A DNA stretch of 33,386 bases from an uncultured Oscillospiraceae bacterium (GTDB lineage: Bacteria; Bacillota; Clostridia; Oscillospirales; Oscillospiraceae). Shown here in pieces: positions 1 to 8,754 of the stretch. The notes beneath the pieces are model-generated. The model was not told the DNA's origin. It saw only the letters and a program-made list of their open reading frames with translations, and searched no databases. The translations under genes and the position numbers were made by a program. Every line of letters starts with the position of its first letter. Positions within the stretch are counted from its first letter, which is position 1. The stretch is taken from contig CAAERF010000484.1 in assembly GCA_900758315.1 (NCBI GenBank), positions 1 through 33,386 of the forward strand, in the 5' to 3' direction.

Positions 1-154
1 AAGCGGAGCAATGAAAGCCCCAGTGGGGCTTTTAAGCGACCGAACGGTCTTGCGTAAGCAAGATGGAGGGGCCCCGCCCCGACAAGTTCGCGTTTGGTGT
101 AAGAATCGGGCGTGTGGTGGATGAGTGTAGACCTGCAAAGGGCTGCATCAAAAA
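1..154. other. Left-edge non-coding stretch with GC-rich inverted repeats
   Basis: I see no convincing gene here. The stretch holds a short hairpin at 15-33 (AAGCCCC/GGGGCTT with a T run, which could end transcription entering from the left), a small dyad GACCG-AA-CGGTC at 38-49, a perfect 6-bp dyad TCTTGC-GTAA-GCAAGA at 48-63, and a GC-rich palindromic patch at about 67-80 (GGGGCCCCGCCCC). Nested dyads of this kind occur at DNA-processing sites such as transfer origins, but I recognise no specific oriT or att sequence, and no relaxase gene is visible in the window. Confidence 0.35.
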
Positions 155-235
155 GTGGATTCATGGATCTGCAAACGAACAGCCGGAACTTTCCACCGCA
201 GAAGAAGTAAATGTGAAAAACATGGAGGTTTTCTT

Positions 236-484
236 ATGAACAAACTGCTTTCCTGCCACTATAACATGGATACCAACCGGGTGGAAGCCCGGTTCGAGGG
301 TGGCACCATCCTTTCCATTGACTGCAGCGCCATTGAGGACGAGTACGGCAACACCCCGGCACAGCGGGCAGAGCTGGACTGGCTGCTGTACAATAAACCG
401 CTAGAATACGCACAGCTCGTATTGGTCGGAGAAATCGAACACTACCTCTCCCTTGGCTGCGACCATGGCAGACTGGAAGATTAA
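236..484 (+). CDS. DUF6061-like small protein
   Basis: This codes for an 82-residue acidic soluble protein without signal peptide or membrane segment. The start at 236 is chosen because GGAGG lies just upstream; an in-frame ATG further upstream (155) has no ribosome binding site. The sequence has the pattern I associate with DUF6061 proteins of Faecalibacterium and relatives: an N-terminal LLSCHYNMDT strand, the central ISIDCSAIEDE-type segment (here LSIDCSAIEDE), then QRAELDWLLYNKPLEYAQLVL. The family has no known function; members are small, often multicopy proteins in gut Oscillospiraceae. A strong terminator follows directly, so it is a single-gene unit. It probably belongs to the host or to a neighbouring element and not to the island to its right. 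The family name is from memory and should be tested by a profile search. Confidence 0.7.
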   Translation: MNKLLSCHYNMDTNRVEARFEGGTILSIDCSAIEDEYGNTPAQRAELDWLLYNKPLEYAQLVLVGEIEHYLSLGCDHGRLED

Positions 485-501
485 GCCCCTATAAAGAACA
501 C

Positions 502-551
502 GATGCCCACTGGCCTATGGCTTCTGCCATAAGTCGGTGGGCATCATTTTT
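502..551 (+). terminator. Rho-independent terminator of the DUF6061-like gene
   Basis: A 9-bp perfect stem (GATGCCCAC at 502-510, GTGGGCATC at 537-545) is followed by ATTTTT. It begins 18 bases after the stop codon of the upstream gene. Confidence 0.8.
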
Positions 552-611
552 CCTGATGCGTAAAAATGGTCTGGTTCATTTTGAACCGGACCAGCCAAAG
601 TGCAGTTGTAA

Positions 612-782
612 TCAAAAGCTGCTACGGAAAAGCAGAACATCCAAAGAAAACAAACATATTCCGTAAAATAAAGTCCTTTCCTCTTTGAAAAGAAAGCAGT
701 AGCATGATATAACGTTTTTGCTCCAGATGGCGAGAATGACTGCCACAACGTGCGGCAGCAGACTCAGGAGGCCATAGTTCAT
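612..782 (-). pseudogene. 5' remnant of an NhaC-family Na+/H+ antiporter gene
   Basis: The reading frame starts at an ATG at 782 behind an AGAAGGAA-type ribosome binding site. Its first 24 or so residues (MNYGLLSLLPHVVAVILA...) match the characteristic N-terminus of NhaC-type antiporters, which usually begins M-(D/N)-Y-G-x-L-S-L-L-P-P and is followed by a hydrophobic helix. After about residue 24 the similarity stops and the frame ends at 57 residues, where the family normally exceeds 400. I therefore read it as a truncated gene whose 3' part was lost or displaced, possibly by insertion or deletion at the island's left side. The alternative is a chance small hydrophobic ORF. The family assignment rests on a short match. 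Confidence 0.45.
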
Positions 783-887
783 GATGTTCCTTCTTTCTTG
801 GCGATTCACGTTTTGTTCATAGAATGACTTTCTTATCATGTCTGAAAACAGCCGATGCGTCAATCATTTTTTACGATTTTCAGCCAC

Positions 888-929
888 AAAAAGCCCCTTG
901 GCTTCCTGTTACAGGAGCCAAGGGGCTTC
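888..929 (-). terminator. Terminator ending the TIR-NACHT / SpoVG-repeat operon
   Basis: Read on the minus strand, AAGCCCCTTGGCTCCTG pairs with CAGGAAGCCAAGGGGCTT (one bulged base) and is followed by a T run (plus-strand A run at 888-892). It lies about 130 bases downstream of the stop codon at 1062 and is the first strong terminator after that operon. Confidence 0.8.
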
Positions 930-1061
930 TGGCAGCATCTTTTCAGCAAAACGCCCCCGAAGCGATGCTCTCGCACGCCTCAGGGGTGTTCTCAGTCGTA
1001 ATCGTAACGACCTGAAGGTTCAGTGGACTTTTCAATCACTATGCCTTATGTAGTTTACTGC

Positions 1062-3350
1062 TCAATCTGCATCATCGGCAGGAGCCTGAAGGCAGACAGT
1101 TTGTAACGTTTTGGCCTGTTTCCCATCGTCTGCCGTTGGAGCCGCCGAACCTGCCTCATCGTCTACGCCCAGGACTTGTTTCAGGTTCACCAGCTGAGGA
1201 ACACCGTCGACAAAGTACAGGAAACGCTCACCACGCTTGTTATAATTGAAGATTCGCAAATCACTGGAGAACCAGATTTCCTGGCCATTAATCTTTGGCA
1301 GAACAGGCTGGATTGATTCCCAGATTTCGCGGATATGATCATCATCTTCGCAGACCAAAACGATAATGGGCCTCTGCGGGAAGCTGATCTCGTCCTTTTC
1401 GTGGTAAAGCTGGTCCAAATTGTCAAACATGAGCGCAAATCGTTCGATTTTTTTACGCAACCATTGTTTCATGCTTTCGGCTTCAAAGTCTTCGGTGCGC
1501 CGGACAGGCTCTGCCACCATCGGGCAGTCGTTTATGGTTACGGTCGCATAGAACCGGGCACCGGTATACTCCGTACCCTTCAGTTGAATGACGCAGCTTG
1601 TTTCGAAATTCTCACCAACTTCGTCCTTGTAGGTACGCAGCCAATAGATCAGCCATTGGTTCGCCGCCAGGATGCGTTTGACCGTGTTGCCGTCCTGGAA
1701 AATGTCAAACGCATTATAGCGGCCGCCTTTTTTGCCCAGTTCACGCAGCAGGGTGCTGCCGTTCTTTCCCAACGTAATGATTCGCATGACGGAGCAGCTG
1801 CTGCCATCCGTACTGCCGTCCTCATTCAGCGTCACAAAGCGGGTCAGGCTGATCAGCCCATACTCCGCCATTCTGTTTGTAATTGTAGTCAGTTTAGCCC
1901 GTGTGACACCACTTCGCCAACCGAACGATACATAACCCGCCTTTATCAGATCGACCAGCATCGTGCTTGTAACATAGCGAAGCTTGGCGATCCATTCCAG
2001 AAGGCTGATCTCGAACGGGCCGATGCCACCCAGAGAGTCCTTGTTCATTGCAGCGACCAGAGCAATGAGTGGCTTTGGAGAACTTGGGCTGCCGTCTGAA
2101 GCATCCGCAGCGCGCAGTACCGTTCTTGGATAGAAAATAAAGGAAGATTTCTCGGCATTTTTTACGCGTCCGAACTCGTTTGCTTCTCGGACCGGCTGTT
2201 TGGGCGCGTGCAGGATGGGAGTGTTTTCATCTGCCGGAACGCTTGATGGTGTACAGTTCTCCGGCAGGGGCGGTGCAACAGCCGGTACAGAGGAAGCTTC
2301 TGTGGAGGGGGGCTCCGCGGGAAGGGTACCACCTCCGGAATACTGACTGTATTCTCGCGCGATCAGCGCGCACAGATCGTACCAGGACAATCGGTTGTCG
2401 TTCCAGCGCCCCATCCACTGAGGCGTCCAGATGATGGGCTTTTCTTCCCCTTCCAGTTTCCTGATCCGGAAGCCTTTTATGACGCTTTTCTTGTACGGCA
2501 GGCTCACATCCGCAAAGCAGGCAGTCACATTCCTCACACGGGGGAACAGGATCCCTGCTGCATCCGACGGGAGGATACTGTCTTCGTGCAAAACTTGTCG
2601 CTTGTATTCCTCAGCAATGATCCCAGACAGCGTGTTCCAGCCCATGCCGGTGCCGGCCCATTGATCGTGCATTTCTTTGGGCATATAGATATGGAGATTT
2701 TTCAGTTCTTTGATATGCACCAGATGAATGCCGGGGATCTGTTCCCCGGTAGCTCTTATCACAGCCGTGACCTCAGCCTCTGTCTTGTTCACGGAGGAAT
2801 AGAACGTGCAGAGTGGCTTTTTGTCCGGAGCAGCAGCGGTGCCTGCCGCTACGTCCGGTTGCTGTTTTGTAGGGGCAACGAGCAGGTACTTCTGCGTAAC
2901 TGCCTGGCGGACATCGCTCCATTGAACCTCAGTATACGACCAACGGGTGTGCATCCATGCCGGCATATGAACCATGATGCCGCCGCCAGGTCCGATCTTG
3001 ACCTTCAGATCACTGACGACGACCCCGGTCTCCCGGAGGGTCACATCCGCCAGACAGCTGTTCTCCCGGTCAAAATCGTGCAGCGTCACCGAAACCGGCG
3101 GATCAAAACTTTCCTTTCGGTATGCTGCGGTGATCAGTTTTCTCACCTCGGCCCATTCGATCTCCGCCGGGTAGGGCCATGTGGTCTCCATAACAGCAGG
3201 CATATGCACCTGGATGCCGCCGCCCATGCCAGGCTTGACCTTGAACCCGGAAATCACCGTGCCGGAGACGGGGAGTGTGATGTCTGCACAGCAGTCTCCA
3301 TGCGCATCGAAATCGTGAAACGAAATGCTGAGTTTATTCGCTGACATCAT
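1062..3350 (-). CDS. Protein with four SpoVG-like domains, a winged-helix region and an uncharacterised C-terminal domain
   Basis: The product has 762 residues. The N-terminal 340 residues hold four copies of a 70-80 residue unit (about 5-80, 85-156, 178-251, 267-336). Each runs strand, A-D-(I/V)-(T/S)-L, a second strand like VVSDLKVK, then GGGI-x-VHMP-x-WM and a closing W...V/L...Y helix. This is the layout of the SpoVG fold, a small nucleic-acid-binding regulator usually found as a single domain of about 90 residues. A proline-rich linker (340-400) follows, then a helical region at 445-540 resembling a winged helix of the Replic_Relax type, and a C-terminal alpha/beta region (IIVLVCEDDD at about 662). 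The start is behind GGAGG and overlaps the end of the TIR-NACHT gene by 17 bases, which implies translational coupling. I infer a DNA- or RNA-binding partner of that protein; no catalytic motif is evident. The SpoVG likeness is well supported by pattern, the winged helix moderately. Confidence 0.75.
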   Translation of the reverse strand: MMSANKLSISFHDFDAHGDCCADITLPVSGTVISGFKVKPGMGGGIQVHMPAVMETTWPYPAEIEWAEVRKLITAAYRKESFDPPVSVTLHDFDRENSCLADVTLRETGVVVSDLKVKIGPGGGIMVHMPAWMHTRWSYTEVQWSDVRQAVTQKYLLVAPTKQQPDVAAGTAAAPDKKPLCTFYSSVNKTEAEVTAVIRATGEQIPGIHLVHIKELKNLHIYMPKEMHDQWAGTGMGWNTLSGIIAEEYKRQVLHEDSILPSDAAGILFPRVRNVTACFADVSLPYKKSVIKGFRIRKLEGEEKPIIWTPQWMGRWNDNRLSWYDLCALIAREYSQYSGGGTLPAEPPSTEASSVPAVAPPLPENCTPSSVPADENTPILHAPKQPVREANEFGRVKNAEKSSFIFYPRTVLRAADASDGSPSSPKPLIALVAAMNKDSLGGIGPFEISLLEWIAKLRYVTSTMLVDLIKAGYVSFGWRSGVTRAKLTTITNRMAEYGLISLTRFVTLNEDGSTDGSSCSVMRIITLGKNGSTLLRELGKKGGRYNAFDIFQDGNTVKRILAANQWLIYWLRTYKDEVGENFETSCVIQLKGTEYTGARFYATVTINDCPMVAEPVRRTEDFEAESMKQWLRKKIERFALMFDNLDQLYHEKDEISFPQRPIIVLVCEDDDHIREIWESIQPVLPKINGQEIWFSSDLRIFNYNKRGERFLYFVDGVPQLVNLKQVLGVDDEAGSAAPTADDGKQAKTLQTVCLQAPADDAD

Positions 3351-6300
3351 GAATGATACCTCCGTTCTGGATGAGAAAACTAATGTTCTTGTGGTCCGTC
3401 ATATTTCCCTGAATCTCATCAAAGGAGCACCTAAAAATCCAGATCCCTGTATAGTTGGTATATTCAATTTTTCGGTAAGAAGGAAGACGTTCGATCGCCA
3501 TCAGTGAGGAATCCATCGTATAAAAGCGCTGCGCATCTTCGTCATTATCCGTAGGAATATCCAGAAACTCATATCTCCAGCCCAACGGTTCAATCTGATC
3601 GGTCTCATAAGTATACCGCGCCCCGTAGGGAAAACGTCTCAGCGGCAGGAAGGCCATCTGGATATCATCGGTCAGCCTGTCGCGCGCCCAGACAAACCTG
3701 CCTGTGATTCCTGTATATCGCATATCCTGAACGATCAGTTCATGGTTCAACCTTTTTATTTCGCCGGTGGAAGAGAGAACATAATACCCATCACTCTTAT
3801 AATCTTCAAGGACACGACGGATCGAGTTGATCTGCGAACCACGCAGAACTTTTTCCTCTGAAAAATCGGGATCCAGTAAGACCAGCTGAGAACCAACTCC
3901 GACGGCAGTTCCTTTTTCCCGATAACAGGCGCATCGGACATTGGATGAGAATGTCTTCCGATTTAGCACATTGAAGGATTCAGTATCATACTCGACCAGT
4001 AAGTTCTCAATCGCGACTAAGACGCGTGCACCATCTGCGCGATACTGGATGCAGCAGATCCCCCCGGCCCCCAAAGCACCGACATCCCGCAAACTTTGGA
4101 ACCGCGAAGGGGCGAATTCCCGATCGCCGCCTTTGTGGGGGGTGGTATCCTCAGAGGAATTTTTAAAAAAAGTTTGAAGTTTCCATGAATGTGTGTCCTC
4201 GTCAAACCGTGTCACGGAAAGCAGCTGCAGCAGATTGCTCCGGGCGAATTCTTGTCGCTGCGGATTCCATCTGGCGCATCTTGCCGGAACATCATAGGAC
4301 AAACCGGAAGGAAGTTTCTGCCCATGAACATCGCACCAGATCAAAGGCTCCAGATCGAACGAAACATTCACCTCGTTTTCTTTTGAGAACTGAACGTAGC
4401 GAAAGCTTTTGCTCCGGCTGTCATTGCCGTAACTTTTCACCACGCTCTTTGTTGTGATCGAATAGCAGAAAACGATATTTTCGTACAGGATGGCCAACAG
4501 TTTTCCGCTGCGATCCAGCGCAAGGTCAACGACCGGACTGGACTGCAATTGGATCGTGTCGAGGTAGGATTGCTCTGCAAGGCTGTAGATCTTCACAACG
4601 CCCGCCTCATCACCGGTGAACACATGCGCGTAGCTGTCGGCCGCAACGGCGCTGATCGGTGCTTCATGACCGTCTGTCAGAAAATTGGCCCGGTCGATCC
4701 ATGCCCGGTCAAAGAGGCTGGGATAATAGGCATCCCTGTACCAAACCGTGAACACGCATTTATTCAACCAGCATTTCCGGAGATCAAGATCCGAGAAATC
4801 GCACCAGGCCAGAAGGCCCTTCCGGCCGATTTTCATAATGTTTATAAGGTTCGCAGTAGCGTTCTGGGCAAGGTCGCCGTTTTTTGTTCTCCACAGGGAG
4901 AGCAATTGTTCGGCAACACTTTTTTCCGGTGCTGAGATCGTTGTCTTTCCCGGAAAGTTCCAACCGTCTTCTGTCCGAACCGGTCGGGAATTTTCCTCCC
5001 GCAGGATATCTGAAACGAAACCAAGAATATCATTCGGATAGATAGTCTGCTGCAGAACAGGCTCCACGTCATCCAGGCGATCAGGATCGTATGCAAATGC
5101 CTTCATCTCATTTGCAATATGGAATGCTGCAAAGTAGTCGCGGAAGCTCTGATGCAAAAATTCGTATCCGGCATCTGATTCATGCAGAAAGTGCAGAGAA
5201 TCCGTTGCAAGATCAACAAGGATCTCTGTATCAAAACGGCTTCTCCCACGGAGCAGCCTGCGGAGCGTATCTCTTTTGTACCAGGTGTACCGATCACAGT
5301 TCTCATCTATCTCGCCGATACTGCACCAGATCTCGTCCTCGCTCAAATACAGTCGCTGTTTTTCCAACATTTTGAATGCAAGAGCAGGAAGCAGATATTC
5401 CAGCAGCACAAGGTGGGCGGCCTGATCAAAATTATCTTCTTCCGCAGCACGGTACAACTGTGTCTGAAAGAAGTTGCTCAGGATTTTTCCGGCGGTGTCC
5501 GGATGCTCTTCCAGAACAATGCCCTTGATGTATTGGTATTTGGAACGGTGCTTTTCAACATCCGAGAACAAGGTCAGCATCAACGGCGTCCGGATGACCG
5601 CAAACACCTTCTCGTCCGTAACAGGCGGAAGGCCCATGTTGTGCAGATATAACTCAATGGATTCCCTGTCCAACGCCTGCATCTCAAGCGAAACAACATT
5701 TCCCATCAGGCAATGCAGCAGGGAGGCGTCAAACCATCTTGAGGTCATGATGATCCGGATACCACTGTAGGCATTGATATAGTCGGTGTTGAGCTTGTTT
5801 ACGAAGGTCTTTACATAGTCCAGTGAAATTTCGTTGATGCCATCCAGCAGGAGAACAACATTGGGTGCCGAGGTATAGGGCACGCTCATCAGATTTCTTA
5901 GAACACCCCACATGGACTGATTTCCTCCGCAGACAATGCGAGCCAGATATTGGTCCAGGGTCATACCGGCATCAATCTTGCTGAGCGGGACATAGATGGC
6001 GTTGATTCGTTTGCTCAACAGGTAATCACAGGTCTTCAGCAGGGAAACGGTTTTTCCCATGCCGCCTTCGCCGGTGATCAACAGGTGTTTATGAAGATCA
6101 TCCTGTCCGTCGGTTTCGGAGAAGAACTTTACCAGAGAGACATCCTTCTTCTGATCATCCTTGTACAGGATATTGATCTCAGGGTTCTTGATGGCGGGGA
6201 ACAGTTCGCTCCGGATCTCGTTCAATGCGTAGTTTCCGCTCTGCTCATACTGATGTTCATGGTAGAGCCGCAGGCGGGCCATCAGATACTCCGGCGTGTC

Positions 6301-6798
6301 GATCGGCGGCAGATCCTTTTCGTCCCCGCTGCAAAGGAATCTTTTCAACTGCGTCAAGGGGACGCTCTCTGTGATTTCACGCGCAAAGGATGCGATGCCA
6401 TCAGGACTTTCATTGATCCCTGACCCAAAACCGAGAACATCATGGCCGGCACAAAACGAGAACATGTAGGCACTTTGCCGGTTCGCGCTTTCACTCACAT
6501 CGTCCAGACAGACCGCTACGATGCTTTTCTCCCTCTGGATCGCCAGGTCGAATTCGTGAATACAATACGGCTTGTTGACATAGGTCTTGGAAAGAAAGGC
6601 AACAAAGACGTTCGAGTCATCAATGGCAATGTCAATCGAAGAGTTGAATTTTTCTGCCGCGCGCAGTCTCTCTTTATCGATCCAGCAGGAAAAGTCCGCT
6701 GCAGAGATCAGGCCCGCGATTTTTTCCACCAGTTCACGGTCATCATGTGAATAGGACAGGAACACATCGGCGTGTCCGGATGGTATATTTTCCATCAT
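3334..6798 (-). CDS. TIR-NACHT-WD40 STAND NTPase (NLR-like)
   Basis: The product has 1154 residues. A TIR domain lies at about 9-145: FLSYSHDD at 13-20 and the LSKTYVNKPYCIHEFDLA segment, whose Glu82 sits where TIR NADases keep their catalytic glutamate. A NACHT NTPase follows: Walker A GEGGMGKT (243-250), Walker B plus NACHT signature VVLLLDGINEI (314-324), sensor RIIMTSR (348-354), and the downstream YEFLHQSFRDYFAA winged-helix motif (545-558). Residues 666-687 look pentapeptide-like; from about 710 on there are WD40-type beta-propeller repeats. Bacterial STAND proteins of this layout are antiphage sensors: the C-terminal repeats recognise a trigger, NACHT oligomerises, and TIR depletes NAD or makes a signal. 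It has a strong own promoter at 6949-6977 and a GGAGG site; the next gene overlaps it. Two adjacent ATGs make the exact start uncertain by one codon. Function in defence is inferred. Confidence 0.9.
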   Translation of the reverse strand: MMENIPSGHADVFLSYSHDDRELVEKIAGLISAADFSCWIDKERLRAAEKFNSSIDIAIDDSNVFVAFLSKTYVNKPYCIHEFDLAIQREKSIVAVCLDDVSESANRQSAYMFSFCAGHDVLGFGSGINESPDGIASFAREITESVPLTQLKRFLCSGDEKDLPPIDTPEYLMARLRLYHEHQYEQSGNYALNEIRSELFPAIKNPEINILYKDDQKKDVSLVKFFSETDGQDDLHKHLLITGEGGMGKTVSLLKTCDYLLSKRINAIYVPLSKIDAGMTLDQYLARIVCGGNQSMWGVLRNLMSVPYTSAPNVVLLLDGINEISLDYVKTFVNKLNTDYINAYSGIRIIMTSRWFDASLLHCLMGNVVSLEMQALDRESIELYLHNMGLPPVTDEKVFAVIRTPLMLTLFSDVEKHRSKYQYIKGIVLEEHPDTAGKILSNFFQTQLYRAAEEDNFDQAAHLVLLEYLLPALAFKMLEKQRLYLSEDEIWCSIGEIDENCDRYTWYKRDTLRRLLRGRSRFDTEILVDLATDSLHFLHESDAGYEFLHQSFRDYFAAFHIANEMKAFAYDPDRLDDVEPVLQQTIYPNDILGFVSDILREENSRPVRTEDGWNFPGKTTISAPEKSVAEQLLSLWRTKNGDLAQNATANLINIMKIGRKGLLAWCDFSDLDLRKCWLNKCVFTVWYRDAYYPSLFDRAWIDRANFLTDGHEAPISAVAADSYAHVFTGDEAGVVKIYSLAEQSYLDTIQLQSSPVVDLALDRSGKLLAILYENIVFCYSITTKSVVKSYGNDSRSKSFRYVQFSKENEVNVSFDLEPLIWCDVHGQKLPSGLSYDVPARCARWNPQRQEFARSNLLQLLSVTRFDEDTHSWKLQTFFKNSSEDTTPHKGGDREFAPSRFQSLRDVGALGAGGICCIQYRADGARVLVAIENLLVEYDTESFNVLNRKTFSSNVRCACYREKGTAVGVGSQLVLLDPDFSEEKVLRGSQINSIRRVLEDYKSDGYYVLSSTGEIKRLNHELIVQDMRYTGITGRFVWARDRLTDDIQMAFLPLRRFPYGARYTYETDQIEPLGWRYEFLDIPTDNDEDAQRFYTMDSSLMAIERLPSYRKIEYTNYTGIWIFRCSFDEIQGNMTDHKNISFLIQNGGIIHDVSE

Positions 6799-7104
6799 TC
6801 TTCACACCTCCATTTTGTATTTTGGCATCCTTTTCTCTGACGATCCGCCGCAGAGGATGCGAAACGGTGTGCTCTTCTTCCCGGTGCTTTCACCGGAGAT
6901 CCAACCTTTTTCGCGCAGTGAGAGAAAAAGAAGCTTTCCTACTTTGCAAGTATAACATGGTGCAAAATCACTTGCAACAGGCAAGGGGGTAGATCTTGGC
7001 GCAAGGCAAGCCGATCACCCCTTATGGATCGGCCGCAGTCCAGAGAGGGGTACCGCGCACCCCGTTTCTTTGACCAACGCGCAAAATCATAAGGAGCACC
7101 CTCT
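6799..7104 (-). other. Intergenic leader of the TIR-NACHT gene with hairpins
   Basis: I see no gene in this stretch. It carries the promoter described separately, a leader of about 145 bases with a perfect hairpin CCGGTG-CTTT-CACCGG at 6881-6896, and a second dyad GCCGATC/GATCGGC at 7010-7033 just upstream of the promoter. The second dyad lacks a T tail, so it is not a standard terminator for the small gene ending at 7105. Confidence 0.5.
6949..6977 (-). promoter_or_regulatory. Promoter of the TIR-NACHT operon
   Basis: On the minus strand TTGCAA (6972-6977) is separated by exactly 17 bases from TATACT (6949-6954), a near-consensus vegetative promoter. The spacer contains the plus-strand word GGTGCAAAATCAC (6959-6971), which resembles elements at other promoters in this window. 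Confidence 0.8.
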
Positions 7105-7338
7105 TTAAGCTGCCAGCTCTTCTTCCAGAACGGCGTCAACGGAAACAAGCATCCGCAAATTCTCGTTGGACGGCTTCAGCACCGTACAGAACACTTCGGT
7201 GCCGGGACGCAGCCCGCTAAAGAAAGCAAAGGCCTCCTGCCCGTTTTCAAGTGCAAGGATCAACCCTTTCCAGCAAGTATCCCGAACCACGCCACGAGCT
7301 CCATCACGCACGTCATAGTTGTCATTGGAATCCCACAT
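7105..7338 (-). CDS. Small S1/OB-fold-like protein
   Basis: This is a 77-residue soluble protein with a GGAGG ribosome binding site ahead of the ATG at 7338. The pattern G-x-V-(x)6-G-L-I-L-A-L...G-L-(x)2-G-T-E-V-x-C-T-V-L...L-V-S-V-D resembles a single S1-type OB fold, the same class of domain that closes the large nuclease fusion at 22871-26311. It follows a terminator at 7444-7494, so it is probably transcribed from a promoter in the roughly 100 bases before it, where I find no clear -35 box. I infer a nucleic-acid-binding role; the fold call is tentative because the protein is very short. Confidence 0.6.
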   Translation of the reverse strand: MWDSNDNYDVRDGARGVVRDTCWKGLILALENGQEAFAFFSGLRPGTEVFCTVLKPSNENLRMLVSVDAVLEEELAA

Positions 7339-7443
7339 AAAAAGTACCTCCTCTTTTTTCGCATCGTGTTTTCTGTCTCTGATAAAATGGTATCATCACC
7401 GATTTCACGCAGACGAGGGGGAAAACTGTGTCCGGTGCAGTGC

Positions 7444-7494
7444 CAAACAAAAATCCGGCCAGTACGCCATCGTAAGAAGGCCTGCCGGCCGGAT
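7444..7494 (-). terminator. Terminator after the OmpA-like lipoprotein gene
   Basis: On the minus strand ATCCGGCC (plus-strand 7487-7494) pairs with GGCCGGAT (7453-7460), followed by TTTTTG. It sits about 50 bases past the stop codon at 7547 and closes the four-gene unit that starts at 10671. Confidence 0.7.
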
Positions 7495-7546
7495 ATCATA
7501 CTTCCGGAGATGACCGCGTAAGTGTCTGCCCTTATGCAGCTGCCGT

Positions 7547-8713
7547 TCAGTTCTCCGGCTGGCCGACCGCTTCAAATTGAGCAGCCTGAGCTGTGTTGGC
7601 TTGGACGAGAAACACGCAACGATTTTCTTCTTCCACGCTACTGCGGCAATCGGTGGCTTCGAATCCCAGGCCGTAGCAGATCAGCCTGCCAGAGTCCACA
7701 CTTGCTGCAACAAGGCGATCCCGCACGGCCTTGGCCCTTGCCAGACCGAGACGTTTGGCACTCTCGGCGGTGGAGCCATCCACCTTGGCCACACTGCCTG
7801 CGATCACATAAGACGATGACGAAGTCCGGATCTGCTCGGCAAGCTCGTTGAGCACTGTGCTGGCTGCAGCCTCATCTGCGAACTCGACACTATCAGGGCG
7901 AAACGCGATTTGCTCATTTGTGATCTTCAAAAAGTCGATGCCACCGTCAGCGGCCATGGGAGTAACAGTGTGTCCGAACTCTGTGATTGCCGGGCCGCTG
8001 ATCACATCGCTGTGGAAGGTCAGGGAAGCCTTGGCACGGTTGAAATATTCTGACCAGAAGGCTTTGATTGCTTCTGTCTGCTTCGCACTCAGGGTGAGCT
8101 GGCTGCCTGCCGTGTCACCGGCTCCGAACCATTCCACAGAAACCCCTTCCAGATCCGGGATCATGGCAGCCTCTTCCAGTCGATCAACGAGAGCCACAGG
8201 ATCCTCGTTGACAATATTAATATCCTCCATCGGTAACGTGGCTGCGGTCGAGACACCGCTGTGAAGTATAATGAGCTGTTTATTCTCAGCTGTCCCGGCA
8301 TTCAAGACTCTCGCAGCGAGACTGACAGATGTCAAGACATCGGTCTCCGGCACCTGCGCCCGGGCCTCCTTCACGATCTCCACAAAAGAGGCTTTCAGCT
8401 TGTTGTTTGCCTTATTTTGCTGTATCTCGTTGTTCTTTTTAACATTGAACTTGACCGGCCCATACACCTGCGGCTGGCCGTCCGTGATGATCAGTGCTGC
8501 ACTGCCGCCGAAAGCCGTGTTTATGTTTTCAGTGAAATCTTCAGGATTTGTCAAAGCGGGGACGCCATCGCCCTGTTCCAACAGTAACACAGTGTCCGTT
8601 GGGGCGGCAGTGGTACTGTCTCCGGAGGAAGGCACGGTGCTGCAGCCCACCATCAGGCCTGCGGCCAAAGAGGCAGCTGCAAGAATTGCGGTCAGTCGAA
8701 ACATCTTTTTCAT
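7547..8713 (-). CDS. vWA-like / OmpA-C-like lipoprotein
   Basis: The product has 388 residues. It begins with a lipoprotein signal peptide (KK, a hydrophobic stretch, then MVGC with Cys24 as the lipid-anchored residue), so it should sit on the outer face of the cytoplasmic membrane. The middle (about 70-245) resembles a von Willebrand A-type fold: SAALIITDG, LIILHSGVST, a IPDLEGVSVEWFGAGDT strand-turn; I see no classical DxSxS metal site. The C-terminal third (from about IAFRPDSVEF) is OmpA/MotB-like: an F-x-P-(x)n-L motif, a helix rich in LNELAEQI, and LGLARAKAVRDRLVAA...LICYGLG, the region that binds peptidoglycan in known members. Lipoproteins with this two-part layout exist in Gram-positives. 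It is the last gene of the unit from 10671, so a role with the membrane and coiled-coil proteins upstream is likely. The ribosome site is AAAGGAAAA. Confidence 0.8.
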   Translation of the reverse strand: MKKMFRLTAILAAASLAAGLMVGCSTVPSSGDSTTAAPTDTVLLLEQGDGVPALTNPEDFTENINTAFGGSAALIITDGQPQVYGPVKFNVKKNNEIQQNKANNKLKASFVEIVKEARAQVPETDVLTSVSLAARVLNAGTAENKQLIILHSGVSTAATLPMEDINIVNEDPVALVDRLEEAAMIPDLEGVSVEWFGAGDTAGSQLTLSAKQTEAIKAFWSEYFNRAKASLTFHSDVISGPAITEFGHTVTPMAADGGIDFLKITNEQIAFRPDSVEFADEAAASTVLNELAEQIRTSSSSYVIAGSVAKVDGSTAESAKRLGLARAKAVRDRLVAASVDSGRLICYGLGFEATDCRSSVEEENRCVFLVQANTAQAAQFEAVGQPEN

Positions 8714-8754
8714 AAGGATTTTCCTTTCTTTGTAACCTATTGCAAAATCGGATA

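Noticed and set aside
1..120. Transfer origin at the left edge
   Set aside because: Dyads are present, but no recognised nick motif and no relaxase gene; kept only as an unlabelled structured region.
1335..2099. Long open frame (254 codons) on the plus strand opposite the SpoVG-repeat gene
   Set aside because: It has no ribosome binding site or recognisable domain and lies entirely antisense to a well-supported gene.
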